A model generated the notes under the pieces. That model was not told the origin of the DNA and did no database searches. It saw nothing but the letters and a program-made list of their open reading frames with translations. Positions 45,910-56,200 of a stretch of 64,000 nucleotides of DNA are shown piece after piece. Source of the stretch: Palsa-504 sp963753225 (lineage in GTDB: Bacteria > Actinomycetota > Actinomycetes > Streptosporangiales > Streptosporangiaceae); NCBI GenBank assembly GCA_963753225.1, contig CAVWBQ010000016.1:124001-188000 (forward strand), written 5' to 3'. The translations under genes were made by a program, and so were the position numbers. The first letter of the stretch is position 1. Each line of letters begins with the position of its first letter.

Positions 45910-46062
45910 GCGGCTGCCGAGGCCGTCACGGTCCAGCCGTCCATTTGGCCCCGCCGGGCAACGCCTCTCTGGCATACTGCGACAGCACAGCCCGAGAAAG
46001 ACAACGGGGGGGCCCGTGGTATTCGTCACAGCCCGCGCTCCTGCGCCCACCCGGCACGCCAC

Positions 46063-46842
46063 GTGATCCGGTTCCGCCATGGCGTCGCCACCTCAGTCGG
46101 CCGCGTCCGCAGTGTCAACGAGGACAGCTATCTCGCCCTGCCGCCGCTATACGCCATAGCCGACGGGATGGGCGGGCACGGCGCCGGTGATCTGGCCAGT
46201 GCGCTGGCCGTCGAGGCCCTCACCGCCTGCGCTCGCCTGCACCCGTTGTCTGTCAACGCCGTCCTCGCCACGCTGGACGATGCCAACCGCGCTATTTTCC
46301 AGCACGAAGCGGCGGACGGCATGGGCACCACGGTCACCGGCCTCGCGTCGCTGGAGACCGCGGGCGGCGATCACCTGATGGTGTTCAACGTGGGCGACTC
46401 GCGCGTCTATCGTGTCTGGGTCGACCGCCTCGACCAGGTCACCACGGACCACTCCGAGGTCGAGGAACTCGTCCTGGCTGGCACGCTCACCCGCGAACAG
46501 GCGCGGACTCACCCGCGCCGCAACATCGTCACCCGGGCCCTCGGCAGCAATCGTGCCATCCTGCCTGACTACTGGCTGCTGCCCGCCATTGCCGGCGACC
46601 GGTACCTGCTCTGCTCGGACGGCCTGTTCAGCGAGCTACCCGAGGACCAGATCCTGTCGCTGCTGGCCGGGGGCGACCCGCAGTACGCAGCCATGGCACT
46701 GGTCGCCGCGGCCAACGAGGCGGGCGGCCACGACAACGTCACCGTCATCATCCTCGACGTTGACGTCGACGTCGACGACGACGATCAGGCCGCCGACGAA
46801 GCCACCATCCCGCGTGAGCAGCTGCCAGGCAGTCATGGCTGA
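46063..46842 (+). CDS. PP2C-family Ser/Thr phosphatase
   Basis: 259 residues from a GTG at 46063. Metal-binding motifs: SVNEDS (about 19-24), ADGMGGHGAG (about 33-42), NVGDSRVYR (about 114) and GHDNVTVI (about 223-230). Length is that of a bare catalytic domain (PrpC/PstP-like) without membrane segment. The tail has an acidic VDVDVDDDD stretch. It opens a 17.9-kb same-strand cluster and overlaps the FHA gene by 8 nt; with the kinase two genes on, it should reset phosphorylation in this system. Confidence 0.92.
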   Translation: MIRFRHGVATSVGRVRSVNEDSYLALPPLYAIADGMGGHGAGDLASALAVEALTACARLHPLSVNAVLATLDDANRAIFQHEAADGMGTTVTGLASLETAGGDHLMVFNVGDSRVYRVWVDRLDQVTTDHSEVEELVLAGTLTREQARTHPRRNIVTRALGSNRAILPDYWLLPAIAGDRYLLCSDGLFSELPEDQILSLLAGGDPQYAAMALVAAANEAGGHDNVTVIILDVDVDVDDDDQAADEATIPREQLPGSHG

Positions 46843-48262
46843 AGTGAGCTACGTGCCCGGTGACCGGACCGCGATCGTCGGCGACAGCTACTGGGCGCTC
46901 ATCGATGCGGTGCCCGATTCTGCGGTGGTCACCGAGATCTGGCACCGGATGCAGCAGGTATCCAGGCTGGACGCGCTCGTGGCGAGCGTGCTCAGGTTCG
47001 GCCTGGACCAGGTTCCCGACTTCGTGCTGCTGGCCGCGGCCGAAGGCGGTCACCGCCTGATCTGCCGTGGCCGGGCCGGCGCCACTTTAATAGGCAGCGA
47101 CCCGCCCCGGCGCGTCGACGGCGCCGGCCTGGCCACCTGGCTCGAGTGCGAGGTCGCCGCGGCCGTCGGGCGCGTCGTCCTCGGTGAGCCGCCGGGCGAG
47201 TCGGACCTGCGGCTGCCGGCCTCCGCGGGTGTCTTCCTCGCGCACAGCGTCACCGTCGGCCTGATGGCCGCACCGCGTGATCACGGACCCGGCACGCCCG
47301 CCCCGGCCGTGGCGCCCCCGGCCGTGGCGGCTCCGGTTGCTGCGGTGCCCGCGCCGGTACCTGACGTGCCGCAGGCCGTCGTCCAGGCCGGGACCATGTG
47401 GACTCCGGAGGTCGATCCGGGCCCGGCCGAGGACGCGAGCTACGACTTCCTGTTCGGTGCGACCCAGGCGCGGACCGTCGAGGGCGCCGCCGTCCGGCCC
47501 GCGGCCGAGATCGATGCCAGCCTCCCGTTCCCGTTCGCGGCCGCCGGGGAGCCACCGCACGGCCCGCCGGCGAGCCCGGCGGCCGGCGGCGGCCCGGCGG
47601 GCCCGACGATTCCGGGCATACTGATCGATGCCGTGCCGTGGGCGTCCGGCACCGGCCCTTCGTGGCCGCCCGGCGACCAGGCCGCGGGGGTCCCGCCACG
47701 GCTGATCGCTCCGGGCCCGGCGGCCGGCGACGACGACGGATCCACGGTTATGCGCCATGACCTGCCGGGGTCCGCATCCCGGCTGGTGATCCCCGATCGC
47801 ATCGGCCCGACCGTCCACGCCTTGCTCTGCCCGGACTCGCATGTGAACCCGCCGGGTAGCCCGGCCTGCCGGCGGTGCGGCGCGCCGCTGCCCCCGCAGG
47901 ATCCGGTGTCGGTGCCGCGGCCGGTGCTCGGCGTGCTCCGGCTGTCGACCGGCGACGTCATCCCCCTCGACCGCGGCGTGATCATGGGCCGTTCACCGCG
48001 CACCGACTACCACGGCGAGGAGCGTCCTCATGTCGTGAAGCTGCCCGGAGGCGACGGCGAGATCTCCCGTACCCACCTGCACGTCAGCCTCGACGGCTGG
48101 CATGTCCTGGTCACCGACCTGCACTCCACCAACGGGACCCTCGTGGTGCTGCCCGGCCGTGAGGCTGAGCAGTTGCGCCCGGGTGAGGCGGTACCGATCC
48201 CGCCCGGCACCATGGTCGTGCTGGCTGTCGACGTCGACTTCCGCTACGAGGCCGCCGAATGA
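46835..48262 (+). CDS. FHA-domain and zinc-ribbon protein
   Basis: 475 residues. The N-terminal 150 residues are globular, with no recognised family. A Pro/Ala-rich linker (about 155-320) follows, then a zinc-ribbon-like CPDSHVNPPGSPACRRCG (about 332-350) and an FHA domain (about 372-470) with MGRSPR, ISRTHLHV and STNGT in the phospho-Thr-binding loops. The gene overlaps both neighbours (8 nt with the phosphatase, ATGA with the kinase). It probably docks on kinase-phosphorylated partners. Confidence 0.85.
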   Translation: MAEVSYVPGDRTAIVGDSYWALIDAVPDSAVVTEIWHRMQQVSRLDALVASVLRFGLDQVPDFVLLAAAEGGHRLICRGRAGATLIGSDPPRRVDGAGLATWLECEVAAAVGRVVLGEPPGESDLRLPASAGVFLAHSVTVGLMAAPRDHGPGTPAPAVAPPAVAAPVAAVPAPVPDVPQAVVQAGTMWTPEVDPGPAEDASYDFLFGATQARTVEGAAVRPAAEIDASLPFPFAAAGEPPHGPPASPAAGGGPAGPTIPGILIDAVPWASGTGPSWPPGDQAAGVPPRLIAPGPAAGDDDGSTVMRHDLPGSASRLVIPDRIGPTVHALLCPDSHVNPPGSPACRRCGAPLPPQDPVSVPRPVLGVLRLSTGDVIPLDRGVIMGRSPRTDYHGEERPHVVKLPGGDGEISRTHLHVSLDGWHVLVTDLHSTNGTLVVLPGREAEQLRPGEAVPIPPGTMVVLAVDVDFRYEAAE

Positions 48263-49995
48263 GCGCGCCGCGGACCTCGGGCCGGACCGCGCCCGCCTTG
48301 CCCGGCTACCGGTACCTTGAGCACCTCGGTTCTGGTGGCAACGCCCAGGTCTACCTGTATGAGCAGGACATGCCCCGGCGCAAGGTCGCAGTCAAGGTTC
48401 TCAACGAGCCGGGCCTGACCGAGGCGGCCCGCCGTCAGTTCACCGCCGAGGCGAATGCCATGGCCGGGCTGGCCGACCATCCCCATATCGTTCAGGTGTT
48501 CGATGCGGCGGTCACGCCTGACGGTCGTCCTTACCTGGTCATGCAGTACTACTCCCGGCCCAACCTCAGCGTCCGGGCCCGCCGCGAGCGCTTTTCCGTC
48601 GCCGACGTGCTGCGCATCGGCATCCAGATCGGCAGCGCCGTGGAGACCAGCCACCGCAACAGCATCCTGCACCGCGACGTCAAGCCGGCCAACATTCTCA
48701 CCGGCCAGTTCGGCACTCCGGCCCTGACCGACTTCGGGATCGCCACCAGGAAGGGCGCCGGAGGGCCGGAGGGGATGTCGGTGCCCTGGTCTCCGCCTGA
48801 GGTCCTGTACGGGACCTCGGGCGGAGACGAGCGCGCCGACGTCTACTCGCTCGGCGCCACGCTGTGGCACCTGCTGGCTGGCCATTCCCCGTTCGAGGAG
48901 CCCGGCGGGGACAATAGCACCCTGGCGCTCATGCGCCGCATCCAGTCCGCCGCGCCCCCGCGCCTTCCGCGCGCGGATGTGCCGGACAGCCTGGAGCGGC
49001 TGCTCCGCCAGGCGATGGCCAAGGACCCGGCGGCACGCCCGAAGTCGGCACTGGAGCTCGTCCTGGCCCTGCAGGCGGTCGAACAAGAGCAGCGGCTGCC
49101 GCTGACCCAGATCGTCCTCGCCGCCGACGACGCGCCACCACCCGCCGGGCCACCATCCGGCGGGCCACCACCCGCCGGGCCGGCTCACCACGGGCCAGCG
49201 CACCGCGGGCCGGTGCCCGGCAGGCCCGCGCCCGGAGAGGGCGAGGCCACGCTGGTACGCGGCGCCCGCCGCGTTGTCCCGCAGGCGGCGGGCCCGCTTG
49301 CGCCGCCGTCTGCCGCTGCCTGCCCGCCAGGCCAGGTCGCCGGCCAGCCGGCGCGCTACGAAGCCGCCGGGGATACCACCCTGGTCCGCGGGGCCGGGCG
49401 CGTCGATCCCTGGACCGAGGCGCCGCTCGCGTCGCCACCCCGGCGGCACCGCCAGCTGCCGGCCGAGACCCCCGAGGTGGCCACCGGGATCCGGCCCGTT
49501 CTCGCTCAGCCAGGTCTTGCTCAGCCGGCCGCGTCCGCGCCGGACACCGGCACCGCGGCCGCTCCGGCCAGGAGACGCTCCCCGCGGATGGCCGGTATCG
49601 CCATTGGCGGCATTCTCGTCATCGCGGCGGCCGGCGCCGCGATCGCGTACTCCGGGCACGTCGGCCAGCACGCTCCCGCTCCGGTGCCGACCGCGACCAG
49701 CACCAGCCCGAACGCGCTCGGGCCCGGCATCGACCCCCCGGGTGCTCCGGACGTCACCGTCACCCGGGACGGCGCCGGCGAATTGTCGTTCAGGTGGACC
49801 TACGTCCACCACGCGCCGGGTGATGTCTTCCGCTGGCACCGGCTGAAAGGCGGTACCGGTCTCCCGTACGGCACCACGGCCAAGCCGGCGCTCCTGGTCG
49901 CCGCGACCCGCGGCCAGACCGTGTGCATCACCGTCCAGGTGCTGCGTACTGACGGCGAGGGTTCCAGCCCATCCAGTATCCAGTGCGGATCGTGA
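48259..49995 (+). CDS. Transmembrane Ser/Thr protein kinase with fibronectin-like ectodomain
   Basis: 578 residues. The kinase domain (about 18-270) has GSGGNAQVY, the Lys of VAVKVL, LHRDVKPANIL, TDFGIAT and a WSPPEVL activation segment in place of APE. Two short repeats with the pattern E/D-x-TLVRGA-R(R) in the juxtamembrane linker (about 330 and 375) include Thr residues that could be phosphorylated and bound by the FHA proteins encoded nearby. One membrane helix (about 445-467) leads to an ectodomain of about 90 residues with fibronectin III character. A 224-nt gap separates it from the next gene. Confidence 0.9.
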   Translation: MSAPRTSGRTAPALPGYRYLEHLGSGGNAQVYLYEQDMPRRKVAVKVLNEPGLTEAARRQFTAEANAMAGLADHPHIVQVFDAAVTPDGRPYLVMQYYSRPNLSVRARRERFSVADVLRIGIQIGSAVETSHRNSILHRDVKPANILTGQFGTPALTDFGIATRKGAGGPEGMSVPWSPPEVLYGTSGGDERADVYSLGATLWHLLAGHSPFEEPGGDNSTLALMRRIQSAAPPRLPRADVPDSLERLLRQAMAKDPAARPKSALELVLALQAVEQEQRLPLTQIVLAADDAPPPAGPPSGGPPPAGPAHHGPAHRGPVPGRPAPGEGEATLVRGARRVVPQAAGPLAPPSAAACPPGQVAGQPARYEAAGDTTLVRGAGRVDPWTEAPLASPPRRHRQLPAETPEVATGIRPVLAQPGLAQPAASAPDTGTAAAPARRRSPRMAGIAIGGILVIAAAGAAIAYSGHVGQHAPAPVPTATSTSPNALGPGIDPPGAPDVTVTRDGAGELSFRWTYVHHAPGDVFRWHRLKGGTGLPYGTTAKPALLVAATRGQTVCITVQVLRTDGEGSSPSSIQCGS

Positions 49996-50219
49996 CCCGG
50001 AGCTACCCGTACTCCTGCCCGGAATGTGTCATTTTTTCGTATCGTGCCTCGAAGTAACGTCCTGCGCCCGTCTCATGCAACGTTTGGGCTGAATGTTTAG
50101 GTTCTGCCATCCGGCGGGTCTGAGATCTCTATGATTGCCAATCGTGCCCGCCCGAGAGGGCGGTTGGTTTTCTGACGGGAACGTCCGGCTGCTGACGTTG
50201 CCGCAGGGGGGGTTGGGTC
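49996..50219 (+). promoter_or_regulatory. AT-richer gap before the giant gene, likely an internal promoter
   Basis: This is the only sizeable gap in the cluster (224 nt). It is AT-richer than its surroundings (for example TCATTTTTTCGTATCG at 50029) and has a TATGAT box at about 50130. No matching -35 element was seen at 17 nt, so the exact promoter is not defined. Confidence 0.35.
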
Positions 50220-53200
50220 TTGCGTCGCATATTAATGCGCCCGCGCAGGTTCGGCACGCCTGTCGTGCTGTCCATTGCCGTGGCTACCTTCGCCGCGCTC
50301 GCTGCGACCTCCCAGGGCTTCCCGGTCAAGCACGTGAGCCTCAACGACGGCGGCATCTGGGTTACCGACAACCAGGTCGGCGCGATCGGGCGTTTCGACA
50401 AGCCGATCGCGCAGCTCGACGGGCAGGTCTACGCGACCAGCGCGGCCCCCACCCTCGACGTGGTGCAGAACGGCGCGCTCGTCGCTGCGTATGACTCGAG
50501 CACCAGCCGCCTTTACTCCGTCGACGTGTACAAGCCGGCGTTCGCCGACGGCGGGGTCTCCGTGTCGGCCGGCCAGTCCGCCAACCCGGTCGCCATCGGC
50601 GGCAGCACCCTCGCCGTGCTCGGCGCTCACACGCTGCGCACCGCGACCCTGGACGCGCCCGGGGGAAGCCTCGCCGCCGTCGCCTCCGCCGCCCCCGCCC
50701 GCGCCTCGCACCTGCCGGACAACGCCGCGATCGCGGTCGCCGCGGACGGAACCGTCTACGTGGCCGGCGGCGCGAAACTCCGTACTTTCCCGGCCTCCGG
50801 CCCGCCCGCCACCTCGAGTCTCCCGTTCCCGGCCGGCGACACACTGCAGGTCACCACCGTCGGTACCGTCCCGGTCGTCGCCGACCCCGCGGCCAGGACC
50901 CTGTACCTTCCGGCCGGCGGGCACACCGTCGCGCTGCCGTCACAGGACACCTCGACCGCCCTGCGGCTGCAGCAGTCGTCCCCGCAGAGCGGTGTCGTGG
51001 CCGTCGCCACCTCGCAGGCGCTGTACCGCGTCAGCCTGGCCACCGGCCAGCTCGCCACGCTCAGCAGCGGCCGCAGCGGGGAAGTCGCCGCCCCGGCCCA
51101 GGTGGCCGGCTGCATCCACGCCGCCTGGAACAGCGAATCCGCCGGGACCTACGTCCGCAACTGCGGCGGGCAGTCGACGCCCCCGCTGGAGTTCACCCTT
51201 TCCTCGGCCCGCCCGTCGCTGGTGTTCCGGGTCAACCACGGCGAGGTCGTGCTCAACGACACCGCCGACGGCGGCGTCTTCCTGGTCGACACGACCGTGA
51301 TCAACGCGGAACCGAAATGGCAGCGGGTGATCCAGCCGGCCAAGAACCACACCACAAACCAGAACGACCTCACCGAGCAGACCCAGGCGCCCCTGATCGC
51401 CAAGCCCGACACCCAGGGGGTGCGGCCAGGCCGCACCACCGTGGTGCACGTCCTGGACAACGACAGCGGCCCGAGCGGCAGGCCGCTCGCGGTCACCGCG
51501 GTCGGCCCGCCTGACCAGCCGGGCGTCACCGTCAGCATCGCACCGGACGCCCAGACCGTCCTGGCCACCGTCGGGAACAGCCTGACCGGCGACGCGCACT
51601 TCCAGTACACGATCGACGACGGCCGCGGGCGCACCGCCACGGCCGAGGTCACGCTGGTGCCGCGGCAGGCCGGCCAGAACAGCGCCCCGGTCCTGCGGCC
51701 GGACTACCATCCACCGAGCCTCACGGTCGCCTCCGGCGGCAGCCTCAGCATCCCCGTCATCGGCGACTGGCGCGACTTCGACGGCGACCCGCTGTTCGCG
51801 GACAGCCGCGGTCTCACCGCCTCCGCGGGATCGGTCAGCGTCAGCAGCGGCGGGAGCATCGCGTACACCGCGCCGCAGGCGACCTCGGGGCTGACCGCGA
51901 CCATCCGCTACGCGGTCAGCGACGGCATCGCCGCGAACCCCGTCCGGGCCAGCCTCACCGTCGGTGTCCTGGCCGCATCGAGCACCCGGTTGCGGGCGCC
52001 GCAGGCCGAACCGGACGTGGCGCAGGCCATCGTCGGCATGCCGGTGACCCTGCATCCGCTGGGCAACGACCTGGCCGGGGCCGACCCCACCAACCCGCAG
52101 GCCCACCTCACGCTGGCGGCACCGCTGACCGCCGTCGCGGGCGCCGCCGTCGGCACCGACCTGCGGACCGGCACGGTGACCTTCACCGCGCAGCGGCCGG
52201 GACCGTACTTCCTGACCTACCAGGCCGCCTACGGGGCCGCGCCGACCTCCCGCGGCACCATCCGGATCCAGGCCAACCCCGCGAGCGGCAAGCCCAAGCC
52301 GCCGGTGACCACCCCGGAAGCCGCCGTCATCCACGGTCAGCAGCCTGCGCTCGCCGACGTCCTCGCCAGCGACTACGACCCGCAGGGCTGGATCCTCGGC
52401 GTCACCGGCGCCACCTCGGCCTACCCGGGGATCCACGTCACCATCGTGGACCAGCGCTGGCTGCGGATCAGCTCCGACGATCCCCGGCCGGGACAGACCG
52501 CCACCGTCAGCTACACCGTCAGCGACGGCTATAGCAGCGCCACCGGCACCGTCGGCGTGACCGCCGTTCCCACCGATCCCAGCGCCGACCAGATCACCAC
52601 CCAGGACTCCGCCATCATCATCCGGGCCGGCGACAGCGCCGCCGTCCCCGTGCTGGCCGGCGACACCAGCTCCACCGGACTGCCGCTCTCGCTCGCCGGG
52701 ATCCAGCCGGCCGCCAGCCCGCCCATCGCCGGGCTGCTGGCCAGCAACCAGGGCGGTGACGTCCGGGTCACCGTCCCGGCCTCGATCCAGGCCGAGGAGG
52801 AAACGACCGTCAGCTACGTCGCGACCGACACCAGCGGAGCCGCCGCGACCGGGCACCTCAACGTCACCATCGAGCCGCTGCCGTCGAAGGCACACCCCAA
52901 CCAGGCGCCCGCGCCGGAGGAGGTCGATACCAGGGAAACGGCCGGGGACCTCCTGGTCATCCACGTCCCGACCTACGGGATCGATCCCGACGGAGACTCC
53001 ACCGCGGTCACCGCGGTCACGGTGCCGCCCGCCCTCGGCCGCGTCGTCAGCATCGGGCCGGACACGATCACCTACCAGTCCTATCCCGCCTCCAGCGGCA
53101 CCGATACCTTCACGTACCAGGTCACTGACCCGTACGGCGCGACCGGCACCGGACAGGTGCGGGTCGGCATCCTGCCACCAGGGCCGCCGCAGCCGCCGGT

Positions 53201-56200
53201 GGCCGTCGACGACGTGGTCAACGCGCCGCCCGGGGCCGCGGTCTCCGTCGACGTGCTCGCCAACGACTACGTCGCCCCAGGTGACCACGCCACCGTCGTC
53301 CCGCTCGCCCGGACCAACCGGCAGCTGCCCAGCGGGGTGCGGCTGGCAGGCTCCATGGTGTACCTCCGCGCGCCCGCCCGCGCCGCCGACACCCCGCTGC
53401 AGATCACCTACGGGATCACCGACGGCTCATCGGCGCCTTCGCTCGCGCAGGTCACCGTGCGCGCCGTGGCCGGCGCGAAGCTGCCGCCGGTCGCCAACGA
53501 CGACGTCGCCTCGCTGCCGGCCGCCGGCGCCTCGAGCGTCACCGTCGATGTGCTGCGCAACGACTACGACCCGGCCGGGTCGCCCGGCGACCTCAAGATC
53601 AGCGCCGCGCCGCCCGGCGTAGCGGTCCGCGGCGCGTCGCTGACCATCGGTCTGAAGGCCGATCCCCGCGAGGTGCCGTACCAGGTCACCGCGCCGGACG
53701 GGCTTACCGCGAGCGCGGTCGTCGAGGTCCCGGGCACCGCGACCTCGGTGATCAGGGTCAAGCCCGGCGCGCGCATCCCCGTCAAGCCCGGCGGCTCGGT
53801 CAGCGTCCCGCTCAGCACGGTTCTGGCCGACAGCTCGGGCCGGCCGCTGCGGATCACCACGATCGACCAGCTCTTCGCCTCACCGAAGGGCGACGTCAGC
53901 GTCGACGCGCACCAGGCCGGCGCCTTCACCGTGCACGCGCTTGGCGCCTACACCGGTCCCGGTGCCGTCACCGTGCAGGTCTACGACGGCACCAGCCTGC
54001 AGGACCCGCACGGCAACACGGCCACCGTGACCATCCCGGTCCAGGTCGGTCCGGACGTGCCGCTGCTGCGCTGCCCGCAGGCCGCGCTGCCGGTCATCGA
54101 GGGCGGCAGCCCGCAAACGTACGACATCGGCCTGCTCTGCCACGTCTGGGTCGACGCCACGATCGATGTCCCGCAGCCGCGGTACACCCTGGCCTGGGCG
54201 ACCCGGGCTGGCGGGGTCGACGCCACCGTCACCGGCGGCGGTACCAGCCTGAGCCTGACCGCCGGCGACGGCGCCCGGCCGGGCGCCACCGGAAGCCTGC
54301 GGATCACCCCGGCCGGCGCGACCGCGGGGGGCACGGTGGCCATCGACGTCACGAGCGCCCCGCTGCCCGCCGGCCGGGCCGTCACCGCCGGGACCGTAGC
54401 CGGCCGTCCCGTCACGGTCGATCTCAGCCAGTACGTCAGCAGTCCGCTGCCGCAGCCGGACATCGACGTGCTGAGGGTCACCCACCCGGCCGGCGCATCG
54501 GTCAGGAGCACCGGTTCCGACGTCACCGTCACGCCAGCGGCCGGCACCCACGGCGTCGTTACCGTCACCGCGTCAGTGACCGACGTGCGCGGCCGCGCCG
54601 ACCGGGCGATCAGCCTCGCCATCACGGTCAACGTCATCGATCCGCCCGGGCCGCCCGGGCCGCCCGGGGCGACTGCCTCCAACCACACCCTCGTGGTGTC
54701 GTTCGGCCCCGCCGCGGCCAACGGCGCTCCGGTCGACCACTACACCGTCTACACCAACGGCACCCCGCACACCTGCCTGGCCGCCCCGTGTACGGTCACC
54801 GGCCTGCAGAACACCCCCTACGACGTCTACGTCACCGCGCACAACAGCGCCGGCGACGGCCCGCGCAGCAGCCAGATCAAGGCCACCCCCGACCAGGTGC
54901 CCGACCAGGTGACCGGGCTCAAGACCGACCCGGCCGACGGCCAGGTCACGCTGAGCTGGCGGGCGGCGGCCGTCAACGGCAGCCCGGTGCGAAGCTATAC
55001 CGTCGAGACCAGCCCCGCGCCGTCCGGCGGATCGGCGGTCAGCACGCTCGGCGGATCGGCGACGTCCACCACCGTAACCGGGCTGACGAACGGAACCAGC
55101 TACTCGTTCCGGGTCGAGGCGACCAACGCCGTCGGGGCGGGGCCGTGGAGCGTGGGCGTGACCGCCATCCCGTTCGGTAAGCCGCTCGCGATGCCCGCGC
55201 CGACGGCAGCCGGCGCTGCCGTGCCCGACCCGGCCGCCACCCGCGCCATCACCGTGAGCTGGGCCGCGGCCAATGACAACGGCCGGGCGATCAGCGCCTA
55301 CGCGGTCAGCGAATACCGGTCGTCGAGCTCTGGGGGCCCGTGGACGCTCGCGAGCTCGGTGACCCAGGCGCCCGGCGCGGCCGGCGGCTCGGGGGGCAGC
55401 TACCAGCAATCGTTCACGGTTAGCAACGACGGCACCTGGTACGAGTACACGGTCACCGCCACGAACCCGGCCGGTGACTCACCGAAGAGCCCGCAGTCGA
55501 GCCCGGCCGTCCAGGGCGCCGCGCCGCCGAACGCCCCGGGCAACCTCAGCGCCAAGGATCACGACGCCGGCTCCGCGGCCGGCTACAACGGCGCCATCCA
55601 CGTCGACTTCACCGTGCCGCAGCCCAATTCGGCCCAGCTGAGCAGCGTGGAGTACGGGATCAACGCCACCACCGTCTCCGGTACCTGGAACAGCCCGGGC
55701 AGCCCCGGCAGTAGCGTCGACGAAACCATCAACGGCCTGACCAACGGCACCAGCTACGTCGTCTACGTGCGCGGCTGTAACGACGCCGGCCTGTGCGGGC
55801 CGTGGGCCGGACCGTCCAGCCAGGTCATTCCCTACGGCCCGCCCGCCAAGCCGACCGCCAGCGCGACGCAGGCCGGCACGTCCGTCAACTACAGCTGGGG
55901 CGGTGGTGGCGGCAACGGCCGGGCGGTCAGCACCTACCACGTGTGCTTCGACAACTCATGCAGCGACATGGCGGCCGGCAGCAAGTCCGTCTCCTACGGC
56001 TACAACCAGACCCACACGATCACGGTCTACGTCGTCGACGCCGCGGGTCAGCAGAGCGCCTCGGTCAGCGCCTCGGCCACCACGGTGTCCCAGCCCGCGA
56101 CGGTGTCCGTGGCGCGGGGCAACAACGAGGCGGGAAGCGCCAGCGCCGGCGGCGCCTGCGCCGGCAATCCCGCCTGCTTCAACTTCCACGTCTCGGTCAG

